DNA from: a virus
IMG/VR virus record: IMGVR_UViG_3300012006_000007
Location: 1 to 48,105 of that record
Length of the DNA stretch: 48,105 nt
Strand: one strand, 5' to 3'
This document shows positions 31,276 to 41,032 of this stretch, in pieces. The translations under genes and the position numbers were made by a program. The first letter of the stretch is position 1, and the number at the start of each line of letters is the position of its first letter. Below the pieces are notes generated by a model that worked only from the letters and a program-made list of their open reading frames with translations, ran no database searches and was not told the origin of the DNA.

Positions 31276-32882
31276 TGGCTAATTCTGCAAACTACTTACA
31301 ATATGGCCCAATTAAGATAAACCTTGTGCTTGTAAAGGAGTACAAGAGAGAACCTATATACGCTGACAAAGAGCAAACACACTACCTATACACAAGGCAC
31401 ACACTTAGTGTTGATGGTGTTATAGCCCAAGACAACGAAATTAACAGAGAGACATTTAAACCTGCTGAAAATGCAATAGAAGTTGATGTAATTATTAAAC
31501 ATTTTTTAACACAACCGAGGCAGATCCTAAAATATTTTGTTGGGGGTGAGGAAGGTAATTTTAATGGGTTTCTTTTAGAGAGTCCTGAACCCGATCAAAG
31601 GGTAGATTGCACCAACGGGCCAAAGCCTAGGGGGTTCACTCTTACGAGAATAAACGGTACTAACAGTGCTCAGGTATCTTTTGTAATACAAACAGATATA
31701 AACGATGCCCACATGTTCGGTGCACCAAAGTACCCTATACTTAGTAACAGCTACACGATGGAACACATAATTGACCAAGATTTCTACACCTCTAGAAAGG
31801 TTTCAGGCTTAATTCATTTCAGAACTGATGTGATGATAGATGAGGATCTATCACCTGACGACTTTAGAGAACTTATAAATATACCAACGCCAAAAACAAT
31901 GAAGAGGGATTTAGTTAAGGTTAGGTTGCACCCTGGATCAATGAAGATGGAGTACAGCTTTATTGACAGAGAAACACATTTTCATTTAGAGAACAACCCA
32001 AAGTATAATGATCCAAATAAAAGCACATTAGACGGTATACCGTATCCAAATATGAAAAATATAACTAGGTTAGAGATAACACAAAGTGTTAACAACATGC
32101 AACCTAGCCCGTACTCCGCAGCACAAGATGCGTGGAAAGAAACTAAAGGCGGAAACACGGCTGGGAAATGGGGAAAACTTTTAGACGCTGGAAACTTTGC
32201 TATAGCTGCCGCTGGTTATTCTCTTCCTGTTAATGAGGAAACTCTTACAATTCAAGTGTACGGTAACAACCTTTCAGATAAGCATGATTTAGAGTATCTA
32301 ATATATTATATAGTTGCTAAAAAACTACCTTATTCAAGATCCGCAGGAAAGTATAATTTTAAATTAGAGATAGATGCGTTAGGAAGCTACGCAAGAATTC
32401 AAGTGTCTAGAACATCAAGCCCTCTAAATGTAGACCTTGTTGGATTAGGGGAGTCTATAAATACTTTATTATCTAAACACCTTTTTGGGGATAAAGATAA
32501 TAGCGAAGTTAAAGGTATGTTTTTAGATGCGTCTGTATTACTAACAGGGCAGAAATTTGATTTAAATAAACTTAGCAAAAAAAGCTTTTTTTCAGATTAC
32601 GATGTTAACACTAAACAATTTAAAGAGAGTATGCCTGGAGTTTATCAAAAAACTTATATTCAGGGAATCGAAAACCCTGAGCTTACAGATTGTTCTCAAA
32701 TATCAGCTAGAGTTGGTAAAGATCAAATGCGAGGGTCTTACCAAGAACAAATATTTGTTGAAGGGGTTAGGTCTAACCCAACAGAATACCCTATAGATCC
32801 TCACCAAAATGATCACTGGGTTTACGACAATAAGCGTGATAAAATTGAGCCTGAGTTACACTTAGGAGAAAAAACAACATGA
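31275..32882 (+). CDS. Virion structural protein, unrecognised
   Basis: A 535-residue protein with many beta strands and few low-complexity parts. It begins NYLQYGPIKINLVLVKEYKR and has repeated charged loops. An Ala/Leu-rich segment (LLDAGNFAIAAAGYSLPV, near 305-322) interrupts it. There is no catalytic motif. Given its length and location it may be a tail, sheath-like or baseplate component. The start overlaps the previous stop and the end overlaps the next start (ATGA). Confidence 0.55.
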   Translation: MANSANYLQYGPIKINLVLVKEYKREPIYADKEQTHYLYTRHTLSVDGVIAQDNEINRETFKPAENAIEVDVIIKHFLTQPRQILKYFVGGEEGNFNGFLLESPEPDQRVDCTNGPKPRGFTLTRINGTNSAQVSFVIQTDINDAHMFGAPKYPILSNSYTMEHIIDQDFYTSRKVSGLIHFRTDVMIDEDLSPDDFRELINIPTPKTMKRDLVKVRLHPGSMKMEYSFIDRETHFHLENNPKYNDPNKSTLDGIPYPNMKNITRLEITQSVNNMQPSPYSAAQDAWKETKGGNTAGKWGKLLDAGNFAIAAAGYSLPVNEETLTIQVYGNNLSDKHDLEYLIYYIVAKKLPYSRSAGKYNFKLEIDALGSYARIQVSRTSSPLNVDLVGLGESINTLLSKHLFGDKDNSEVKGMFLDASVLLTGQKFDLNKLSKKSFFSDYDVNTKQFKESMPGVYQKTYIQGIENPELTDCSQISARVGKDQMRGSYQEQIFVEGVRSNPTEYPIDPHQNDHWVYDNKRDKIEPELHLGEKTT

Positions 32883-33436
32883 GCTATTACAATAGAATAG
32901 AACAAGTTGCGGAAAATCAAATTCAAGTGGACGGTAAGCAGCATCATAGAAAAAGTATAAGATATTACAGAGAAAGAAAAGAACCTAAAAAGGGAAAGCC
33001 TATACTACCTGTGGTTGGTGATGTTTTTGTAGACGCAGAATTAGCAAAGCCACAGGTTTCTAAAAGATCCCTTTTGAGTGCTGAAGGTAAGAAGAGGTTT
33101 GACAAAATATTAAACTCTCAAGTTTCTAATTTTATATTTAGAAACTTTCCTTGGGATAAGACAAAAAAGCCTAGGGAGTTATGGATTGCTGTAGATGAAG
33201 TAGAAGAGAATGTAATGTTAACTGGCTTTGAATCGTACAATAGTTGGTACAAAGTTTTTAAGAGTGGTATAGGCGATAATAGGTCTAACACATCTACGGC
33301 GACTGAGGCAGGCACAGGATTCTGGCTGTTAGCAATTAATAAGCTAATGAGTGGTGGTTACCATTCTGAATCAGGTATAAATCTATTTGCTTTAGATGAA
33401 CTTTTACGCAAGATTGAGGAGCAGTACATTGAGTGA
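32879..33436 (+). CDS. Virion-region protein, unrecognised
   Basis: A 185-residue basic protein, with a His/Arg/Lys-rich N-terminus (DGKQHHRKSIRYYRERKEPK, near 18-37) and a more structured C-terminal half (ELWIAVDEVEENVMLTGFES; GTGFWLLAINKLMSGGYHSE). No recognised domain. It starts by ATGA overlap and ends 8 bp into the next gene, so it belongs to the tail operon. Confidence 0.55.
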   Translation: MSYYNRIEQVAENQIQVDGKQHHRKSIRYYRERKEPKKGKPILPVVGDVFVDAELAKPQVSKRSLLSAEGKKRFDKILNSQVSNFIFRNFPWDKTKKPRELWIAVDEVEENVMLTGFESYNSWYKVFKSGIGDNRSNTSTATEAGTGFWLLAINKLMSGGYHSESGINLFALDELLRKIEEQYIE

Positions 33437-33956
33437 AACTAACCAGCGTAAAGTTCTAATAACCTTAGCACACGCAAGGTTTCCGTACACATCAGCTAAC
33501 ATAGCTGTAACCTACAACACAGAAAATAAAGTTCTTATAGCCCCTGTTTTAGGGTTGCAATCCTCTTCTAAAATATTTGAACTTGGCTCAACTGCAACAG
33601 AAACTCTTGCGTTCTCTTTCTCTAGGTCAAACAAGCCACCGGACATACCATCTTTCCTAAGCCAATACACATCTTTAAATAAAAGAACACTGCTAAGCCA
33701 CACACTTAGAATGGAAGCTCCTTTAATAAATTACTCAACAAATACTACAGAATATTCTTGTAGCGGTTCTGCGGTGTACATGTTAGAATATTCAGATATT
33801 TATAGTCTTAAATCAAAGAGATTTTTCTATCCAAGAAGCCCAATTGATGGTAATGATATTTTTGCACACGCCTCCCATATGAATGGGGATAAAAAGGAAG
33901 ATTGGACAGGATTTATATACGACTGGATGGGCGGCATGGAATATTCAACAACTTAA
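33429..33956 (+). CDS. Virion-region protein, unrecognised, TTG start
   Basis: A 175-residue protein. I choose TTG at 33429 because GAGGAG lies at 33416-33421, seven bases upstream; the ATG at 33396 has no site and would add a long overlap. The sequence is Ser/Thr/Tyr-rich and beta-like (TSANIAVTYNTENKVLIAPV), with a C-terminal FYPRSPIDGNDIFAHAS. No recognised domain. Likely a small tail or baseplate part. Confidence 0.55.
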   Translation: MSETNQRKVLITLAHARFPYTSANIAVTYNTENKVLIAPVLGLQSSSKIFELGSTATETLAFSFSRSNKPPDIPSFLSQYTSLNKRTLLSHTLRMEAPLINYSTNTTEYSCSGSAVYMLEYSDIYSLKSKRFFYPRSPIDGNDIFAHASHMNGDKKEDWTGFIYDWMGGMEYSTT

Positions 33957-33970
33957 AATTAAGGAAAAAA

Positions 33971-35329
33971 ATGATAGACTACACAGGACCATACGGGTTG
34001 TTCACTAAACTTGGTTTAATTGGAGGTTTTATTTCAGATATAAACACCTTCCAAAAATCACTTGTTAATGTTAAATCTCCAGCACTTGTTAACAAATTTA
34101 CATCAAACGGAAAAACTAAAATTGTATTAAATTACATACCTGCTGTAGATTCTCAAATTAGCTCTGTTAGTAGTCTTGTTCCTGGAGTTTTTGTAGATGT
34201 TGCCGAAGGTGTTTTAATAGACGCTGTAACAACAAACGACCCTTTAATACCTTCAACAGTAGATGATTGTTTAATAGAATTAGTATCTCAAATGAAAAAT
34301 GATAATATAACAGTACAGAAAATAACAAACACTGTGACTGTGTCAGACCCTAGCGGATTAAATCTTGTAAGGGTGGCTTTAGTAAATTCTGACGGAGGCC
34401 TTAATCAACACACAATAGCTGAAAAAATAAGATTAGAAGTCACTTCTGATTCTTTCACAGGAAGCACAGCCCCCGGTAATGAAACTTTAACGGTTATAGC
34501 AAAAGATGCTGCCGAAGATGTGTTTAATTACGACTACCCCGCTGGGTCTGGCTCAACCGTTACACTAGAACGCACCAATATGAACGCTAGCTCCTCAGAA
34601 GGTAACTCAGTTACAAATGGTAACTTTACTTTATTTGATACAGATACTCCAACAATACCAAATAATTGGAATGCTATAACATCCTACGGGGTTGCAGGCA
34701 CAAACTGGCTTATATCCTCTAACGGTTTAAAAATTCAGAATTTAGCTAGCGTTAGACTACAGCAAGATATATCGTCTTCCGTAAGAGCTAAAAATGTGTA
34801 CCATGTGCATTTTAGATTTAAATTAAATTCTTCAGTTGTTTTATCTAGCGGTTCTATAACTGTAGATTTAGTAGATTCTTCTGGTAACACTATGGTAGAT
34901 AACTCTAATACATACTTAGCAAAGAGTGTTTTATTTAGCTCTATCGATTTAGCTAATTTAGGTGTTTATCAAGATGTTGATGCAACTTTTGTGGTTGGTT
35001 CAAAAACACCAAGTACGGTCTTTTTAAGAATTATGTGCAACGGCACAGATCAAACTGGCGTTACTGTAGAACTAAACAGACTTGTGCTAACCGAGATGCA
35101 AGAACTGTACGATGGTGGTCCTTATATTTCTTTACTAGGCCTAGACTCAGACACTTTGTATTCAGGTCAAAGAATTGATATTACTATTACAAAGATCTTA
35201 GATGGTGGAGGAACATTTACTAACAACACATTCCAAGTTTTATTTGACAGACTTTTTGGAATGTCGTCAAAGGGCATTACTTTACCTTCTAGCACCGTTC
35301 CAACAGTATTGGATAGCCTAATAGCATAA
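33971..35329 (+). CDS. Tail/baseplate protein with carbohydrate-binding-like module
   Basis: A 452-residue protein started at ATG 33971 after AAGGA; an in-frame ATG at 33902 overlaps the previous gene without a site. The N-terminal half includes IDAVTTNDPLIPSTV and beta-rich stretches. Residues about 224-370 look like a jelly-roll module of the kind that binds sugars (SVRLQQDISSSVRAKNVYHV, then a run of paired strands, and TVFLRIMCNGTDQTGVTVEL). The C-terminal part has DITITKILDGGGTF. It probably lies at the tail tip and helps bind surface glycans; inference. Confidence 0.55.
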   Translation: MIDYTGPYGLFTKLGLIGGFISDINTFQKSLVNVKSPALVNKFTSNGKTKIVLNYIPAVDSQISSVSSLVPGVFVDVAEGVLIDAVTTNDPLIPSTVDDCLIELVSQMKNDNITVQKITNTVTVSDPSGLNLVRVALVNSDGGLNQHTIAEKIRLEVTSDSFTGSTAPGNETLTVIAKDAAEDVFNYDYPAGSGSTVTLERTNMNASSSEGNSVTNGNFTLFDTDTPTIPNNWNAITSYGVAGTNWLISSNGLKIQNLASVRLQQDISSSVRAKNVYHVHFRFKLNSSVVLSSGSITVDLVDSSGNTMVDNSNTYLAKSVLFSSIDLANLGVYQDVDATFVVGSKTPSTVFLRIMCNGTDQTGVTVELNRLVLTEMQELYDGGPYISLLGLDSDTLYSGQRIDITITKILDGGGTFTNNTFQVLFDRLFGMSSKGITLPSSTVPTVLDSLIA

Positions 35330-37944
35330 TGCAAGCATACTACGATGGAACGCCGCTGTTGCAACCTAGTGAAGACATACTTAAGTATGCAAGTACTGAC
35401 GGTATGTTCAAGCCTGAAGACTACTTTAAAGAATTGCCCCACTACAGCAAACTGAAACTAGGGCAATTGTACTGGCCTTCGGGTGCGTCTAGGTTTGGTG
35501 CAGGCTTCTTCTTAGTTAGTTCTGATTTCTTAGAGAAACTTCCTAAATACGACATAACAGGTGCGGGTGATGCAGAGGACACCGTGGGCGGTTTACGCTC
35601 CACGGTGAACTATATGCACCGATACGAGGCTAAGAACCTAGACCTAGTAGAAGGTGACAAACCGCTTCAGGCTAAACTGTGGATGCTACCACCTAGGCCT
35701 CTATTCCAACAGCGTAGGGTGCCCTCAGGTTTAGTAGAAAATATAGCAAGGATTCCTTACGCCCATTTAAATGGTATTTGGGTTCTCCCCTTAGTCGATG
35801 CACGGTATTGGTGGAGGAACTTTACTACCGGGGACTTCCAGCTTCCCTCATGCTCCACTTGGGAAACCTTGTTTAAAACAATCTTTAAAAAGTTAGGGTA
35901 CACAGAAGCACAAATCACAATTGACCCTATTTCAGTAGACTATCTTTTCCCACACTCAACGCTTCGTAGTGCATCACAATTTACAGATGTACCAACCCTA
36001 CTAGACACCATCGCATATTCATGCGGTACTAGGGTGATTCTAAAATATGACGGTACGGTGCGTGTGATGAATGCACAAAATTCTTTTGAGGAGGACGGCA
36101 CACGCTACTCCACAAGCAACACCCAAAAAGCAGGTGGGTTTGGTAGCCTTATCTCCACAGCTAAAAACACAATCGGGGATAACTACTCATCTGCCGCGGA
36201 CATCACCAAGAATGCAACCGAGTTTAAAAAGCTAAAAAGTCTTATGCGCGACACTGCGGGTGTAATACCCAGGTCGTTGAGCTTCCTAGTATCAGGCACC
36301 GTGTACTCCACGGTAACCACTGAGGGTGGAGGGGAGACAGGTACACCAGTTAACGCAGAAGGTGATGACAACACCTTCTCCGCATTTATGGGAGGTGGTC
36401 AGGTGTACTACTTCACATCGACTGATGAGAACATGGAACCCCCTGCATTCACACGCAATGTAGGTGGAACTACAGAAGAACCAATTACACCTGTTTCAGG
36501 TGACTACGCCTACGACCTTAGGAAGAGACTACTCTACCCTTTTACCACTAGCTGGGGCGATCCATCCGCAGGTGAAAGCTTACCTAGCAAGTATCTCAAG
36601 CTAAATGCATCGAGTTACAAGGCTAAGGTTAACCAGTGCCCTGAGTACGCCAAAAAACCCACTAATATGACGGATAAGGAGTTTAGCCAACTTCAGCTAA
36701 ATAACTTCATTGAAGTGTATAAAAACGACTGGGTTCTGTATCAGATGAGCGATGTTAACCTTATTCTAAATGGGATTGAGAAAATAGACCTTACTGGGTT
36801 GTTCGACTATGTGATGTACGACATAGCTAACATATGCACTAAGGTGGTCAGGGGGCCGTACAATGAGCAACCACAGGACATCTACATTGAGTCCTACTTG
36901 GGTGATGAGGCAGGGTGTGATTCAGACACCTACCCGTGTGGGCAATGCAAAGGTATGCAGGGGGGTAGTGTTACAAGCCAACTGTATGGTTTTGGTAATG
37001 CTAGTATGTTTCTACCCTATAGCCCTGTGCAAGTAAAAAACTCTACACTTCCTGTTGGTGCGGACCCATTGTTGTACCCAAACTACCACAAGCCCCCCTA
37101 TGTAGTAAAATTCTGCCTAGGGAATGGTATCGGGAATGTCGCACTCGACTACCACTTCCAAACGCAGGCAATGGTCAGTGTGTACTGGAATGGGAGCAAG
37201 GTAACCTCTAGACAGATCAATGGGGGAAAGTCATTCACCTGCCAAGGTTGTGCACAATGTTGGGGAAGACTCACATTTGCAAAAACTGCAAAAAGCCCTG
37301 CCTATGCAACAGTGGTAATTGAAAAAGTAAACGACTACGACACAGATTTACAGCTATTACAAAACCAAAATTGGTACATGAACATGCGGTGTGTAGATTC
37401 ACAGCCCTACCCTGCACCCAGGGCGGTAGCGTGCGATCAGAAGCTAGATGAGGTTGGTGGAATATTTACCTTAGGTATGTTTACTAGTATTCCAATTAAC
37501 ATACCATCAAGCAGCAATGGTTTAGTTCCAAATACCTCAGTGTGCGTAGCGGATGCGGCAGAGTCTACTTTTCAGTGCGGTGGGGTAAACTGCACCATAC
37601 CTGCAAATCTAGTTCTAACCTTTGAGACTCCACCCAATTCATGCAAGTACTTAAAAGACATTGTTATCCCATTACAGCAGTCAGTATTTGACGGTGGGTG
37701 GGCAGGTATCCACGATCAGTTTGGTCCACTAAAAGATATTATTCAAGTCAAGCTAACAACTACCGGAAACAACGGATTTAATTTAGTTATTAAAGATATA
37801 GTTAATGTTAGTAAACCCCAAGTTCAGTTAACTTCTGGATTTACCTGCGTTTGCACACCATTAAAAATAGAGTTTTTAAATGGAATTCTAGACCCTCTTG
37901 CGTGCTCCGGTTCCTCCACCAAAATAGTAATTAAAGAGGCTTAA
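35329..37944 (+). CDS. Large Cys-containing tail-hub-like protein
   Basis: An 871-residue protein starting by TAATG overlap. The segment GIWVLPLVDARYWWRNFTTG near 155-175 and the domain after it (WETLFKTIFKKLGYTEAQIT) have a flavour of phage baseplate-hub proteins. From about residue 520 on it becomes Cys-rich: CDSDTYPCGQCKG near 530, CQGCAQCWG near 637 and several later single Cys, which could bind metal or form disulphides in the virion. It precedes the fibre genes. Assigning it as hub or tail-tip is inference; no family recognised. Confidence 0.55.
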   Translation: MQAYYDGTPLLQPSEDILKYASTDGMFKPEDYFKELPHYSKLKLGQLYWPSGASRFGAGFFLVSSDFLEKLPKYDITGAGDAEDTVGGLRSTVNYMHRYEAKNLDLVEGDKPLQAKLWMLPPRPLFQQRRVPSGLVENIARIPYAHLNGIWVLPLVDARYWWRNFTTGDFQLPSCSTWETLFKTIFKKLGYTEAQITIDPISVDYLFPHSTLRSASQFTDVPTLLDTIAYSCGTRVILKYDGTVRVMNAQNSFEEDGTRYSTSNTQKAGGFGSLISTAKNTIGDNYSSAADITKNATEFKKLKSLMRDTAGVIPRSLSFLVSGTVYSTVTTEGGGETGTPVNAEGDDNTFSAFMGGGQVYYFTSTDENMEPPAFTRNVGGTTEEPITPVSGDYAYDLRKRLLYPFTTSWGDPSAGESLPSKYLKLNASSYKAKVNQCPEYAKKPTNMTDKEFSQLQLNNFIEVYKNDWVLYQMSDVNLILNGIEKIDLTGLFDYVMYDIANICTKVVRGPYNEQPQDIYIESYLGDEAGCDSDTYPCGQCKGMQGGSVTSQLYGFGNASMFLPYSPVQVKNSTLPVGADPLLYPNYHKPPYVVKFCLGNGIGNVALDYHFQTQAMVSVYWNGSKVTSRQINGGKSFTCQGCAQCWGRLTFAKTAKSPAYATVVIEKVNDYDTDLQLLQNQNWYMNMRCVDSQPYPAPRAVACDQKLDEVGGIFTLGMFTSIPINIPSSSNGLVPNTSVCVADAAESTFQCGGVNCTIPANLVLTFETPPNSCKYLKDIVIPLQQSVFDGGWAGIHDQFGPLKDIIQVKLTTTGNNGFNLVIKDIVNVSKPQVQLTSGFTCVCTPLKIEFLNGILDPLACSGSSTKIVIKEA

Positions 37945-37945
37945 T

Positions 37946-40900
37946 ATGCTAATTCAATTTAAAAATGGACCTAATTCTGTAATTGAAGCCAACGCCCTAG
38001 CTAACGCCTATTTAGCAGGTGAGCCAGCATACGCCAACAACACCAATAGCCTCTACATCGGTGGGGTGCTGTTATCCACTGGGGCAACCTACTACATCCA
38101 AGGTGCACAACCATCGAACCCGGCTAACCCTGACACGGCTAAGGCGTTCTGGTTTGATACAGATGACAACTTTTTATACATCTGGAAGTACGCTGGTGGT
38201 GTAGGTTCTTGGACTCGTGTTTTAGCATCTGGTGCAGAAGGACCAGCGGGTCCAGCTGGCGCAATAGGCTCAACAGGGGCACAAGGAATTCAAGGTATTC
38301 AGGGAGTCCGTGGGGCTACCTTTCTATCGGGCACAACAGGCCCAATTTCAACAACTACCGCAATAGACGGGGATTACTTCCTTAATACAACAACACGCCT
38401 GTTATACGGCCCCAGGGTCACTACAAGCGGTGTTGTCAGTTGGGGTGGAGCAATAGATCTTAAAGGGGAAACCGGAGCACAAGGGGCACAGGGAATTCAG
38501 GGTGTAGCTGGTGCTAATGGACCCGCAGGTTCTAAAATTTTCTACGGTAATGAAGTTCCAACTAGCATGTTCCCTAGCCCATCAGAGCGTAGGGAGGGTG
38601 ATTTTTACATTGATCTTGTAGCAGGTAGGCTGTACGGTGGGTACACTAATTCACAAGCATGGGGGGCAGGTGTATCACTTCTAGGTCCAGCGGGTTCTGC
38701 GGGTGCACAAGGTGCAAAAGGGGATGCAGGTAGTGCTGGTTTAGAATGGAAGGGAACATGGTCATCAGGCACCACTTACCCTATTCACTCGGTGGTACAG
38801 CACTCAGGTTCTAGTTATGTGTCTATAAAATCTACAACTAATGTGCCTACAAACGCATCAGATTGGGAGCTTGTAGCCTCAAAGGGAACTAGCACAACAG
38901 GCACGGCTACCATTTATGCAAACTCTCCAATTGTGTGGGATGAACCTACTACAACTCTTAGCTTTAATGTTCCAAATGCAACAACAGGTAATGTTCTAAA
39001 ATATGACGGTACAGCGTGGGTAGCAGGTACCAGCGTAGCAGCTAAATCAATATACTCTGGGGCAGGTGCACCAGCCTCTGAAACAGGGTCAGATGGCGAC
39101 TTTTATATGCAGATGGCTGGAACAGGTGCACCAATACTATTTGGACCAAAATCGGGCACAGATTGGGGATCTGGTGTGTCTCTAATAGGGGCTGATGGTA
39201 ATGACGGTCAAAATGGTATAGCTGGACCTGCGGGTGCTGACGGCACCCCAGGCATGGAGTGGAACTACGAGTGGGATTCTACGGTAAACTACTCTAAAGG
39301 TGCTGTGGTATCTTACTTGGGGTCGCTGTATATCTGCGAGGTTGATGATACTTTAAACATCACACCGAACACAACATTTAATTGGGATCTTCTAGTAGCT
39401 AAGGGTGAGCAAGGCGAGACAGCAAACATTGTAGGAACACTCCCTATTCTTACTGAATCTGTAACCACAGGTGTTTTTCCTGACGAGTCTACCACCCTCA
39501 CAGTCTCTCTAGCTGATGGAACAACCACAGGTGATGTTCTAACTTGGAATAGTGTATCTAAGACATGGGCAAGCCAGCAACCTATTGAGCTTCTAGATGG
39601 TCTAGCTGATGTAACAATTACTAATGTAGCATCTGGTCAGGTTTTAACCTATTCAGGAACAGAGTGGATAAACGGTGAGATCACTATTGAATCTCTATCT
39701 GATGTTTTAACAACATCAAATCAAGTTGGGGATGTTCTATCCTTTGACGGTACTAATTGGGTAAATTCAACAACAGTAAGCTCAATTAATGCAATAGCCC
39801 CTTTAAATTGGGATTCCAAAACATCTACAATAAAGATAGGGGATGGATCAAAAGAAGATCAAGCAATTTTGTGGAACACTACCACCTTAGCTTGGGAAAT
39901 TAAAGACCTACCCGCTGCTGACATCACTGCAAATGCACCACTGTTCTGGAATTCAACAGATAAGGTTCTTTCATTCGGAGTTGACGCACAGTCTGGGAAT
40001 GTGCTCATGTACGATGGTGTTGCGTGGGTTGCAGATACACCATACGACCACTCAAGGCCTACCATACTTTGGGGTGACGGTGTACCACCTCAGGGTATGG
40101 GGCACAGCGGTGATTTTTATATTGATACTACCGGGCATTATCTGTACGGACCAAAATGTTCAGGATGTTTAAACAACAAGTGGACATCTATTCAAGAACC
40201 TGTCAACTTAGTTGGTCCAACAGGTGCAATTGGTTTAACTGGACCACAAGGGGTGCAGGGAATTCAGGGTTTAGTAGGACCACAAGGTCCACAAGGAAAT
40301 TCAACACAAAACCTTATCCGAAAAGTAGACTTTGTTGGCACCCCGATGCCAGCCCCAACAACTTACAATTACCTTGGAAACAACGGTGACTTTTTAATAG
40401 TTAACGGAACAACTAGTATACGGTGGTACGGGCCTAAAGCAGCAGGTGTTTGGCCTACACCTTACATTGAATTAAAAGGCACAGAAGGTCCACAAGGCGT
40501 ACAAGGTATTCAGGGAATTGCAGGCCCTCAATCTGGTCAGATAATCCACAGTGCGACAGTATCTTCAAATAGCTCTACACCACCTGACCCTAGTGCAACA
40601 TTAGGTGATGTTGGCGACTTCCACATTACAGAACTTAATACCACCACAGGCGAGTATATTGGTAGTTATTTGTTTGGCCCAAAGACATCAAGTGCAACAG
40701 ATCCGTGGGGAACACCTAGAAACCTTAGAGGCCCAACAGGCTCGACAGGTGGCACAGGTGCACAAGGTCCAGCAGGCACAACCCCTAACCCAGCTTTATC
40801 GGACATAGATGGTGGTTTGTTTAACACAGGAACACCACAAGACCCAACTTTAGCCATAAAAACTACTTCAGGAACAGGCCTAGTTTTAAAAAACATTGGA

Positions 40901-41032
40901 ATAGCCACACACCCCCATTTATCACTTGATCTAGGGGCACTAGGTGTGTTTTATTTAAACAGTAGCAACCAACTAAGCCTCAGGCCTATCTCTAACAACG
41001 CCTCGCAAAGAAGGAGCTTTTTTGGAATATGA
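37946..41032 (+). CDS. Collagen-like tail fibre
   Basis: A 1028-residue fibre with at least seven Gly-x-y collagen-like tracts, the first at about 96-123 (GPAGPAGAIGSTGAQG). Between tracts, about six copies of a 45-50-residue module recur with the core GDFYID...LYGPK...WG..V.L.G. Two segments (WKGTWSSGTTYPIHSVVQHS and WNYEWDSTVNYSKGAVVSYL) resemble carbohydrate-binding CBM5/12-like modules with paired Trp residues. The C-terminus has a LDLGALGVFYLNSSNQLSLR tail. Fibre trimerises through collagen tracts and should bind receptors on the cell surface. Domain shuffling is probable. Confidence 0.88.
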   Translation: MLIQFKNGPNSVIEANALANAYLAGEPAYANNTNSLYIGGVLLSTGATYYIQGAQPSNPANPDTAKAFWFDTDDNFLYIWKYAGGVGSWTRVLASGAEGPAGPAGAIGSTGAQGIQGIQGVRGATFLSGTTGPISTTTAIDGDYFLNTTTRLLYGPRVTTSGVVSWGGAIDLKGETGAQGAQGIQGVAGANGPAGSKIFYGNEVPTSMFPSPSERREGDFYIDLVAGRLYGGYTNSQAWGAGVSLLGPAGSAGAQGAKGDAGSAGLEWKGTWSSGTTYPIHSVVQHSGSSYVSIKSTTNVPTNASDWELVASKGTSTTGTATIYANSPIVWDEPTTTLSFNVPNATTGNVLKYDGTAWVAGTSVAAKSIYSGAGAPASETGSDGDFYMQMAGTGAPILFGPKSGTDWGSGVSLIGADGNDGQNGIAGPAGADGTPGMEWNYEWDSTVNYSKGAVVSYLGSLYICEVDDTLNITPNTTFNWDLLVAKGEQGETANIVGTLPILTESVTTGVFPDESTTLTVSLADGTTTGDVLTWNSVSKTWASQQPIELLDGLADVTITNVASGQVLTYSGTEWINGEITIESLSDVLTTSNQVGDVLSFDGTNWVNSTTVSSINAIAPLNWDSKTSTIKIGDGSKEDQAILWNTTTLAWEIKDLPAADITANAPLFWNSTDKVLSFGVDAQSGNVLMYDGVAWVADTPYDHSRPTILWGDGVPPQGMGHSGDFYIDTTGHYLYGPKCSGCLNNKWTSIQEPVNLVGPTGAIGLTGPQGVQGIQGLVGPQGPQGNSTQNLIRKVDFVGTPMPAPTTYNYLGNNGDFLIVNGTTSIRWYGPKAAGVWPTPYIELKGTEGPQGVQGIQGIAGPQSGQIIHSATVSSNSSTPPDPSATLGDVGDFHITELNTTTGEYIGSYLFGPKTSSATDPWGTPRNLRGPTGSTGGTGAQGPAGTTPNPALSDIDGGLFNTGTPQDPTLAIKTTSGTGLVLKNIGIATHPHLSLDLGALGVFYLNSSNQLSLRPISNNASQRRSFFGI

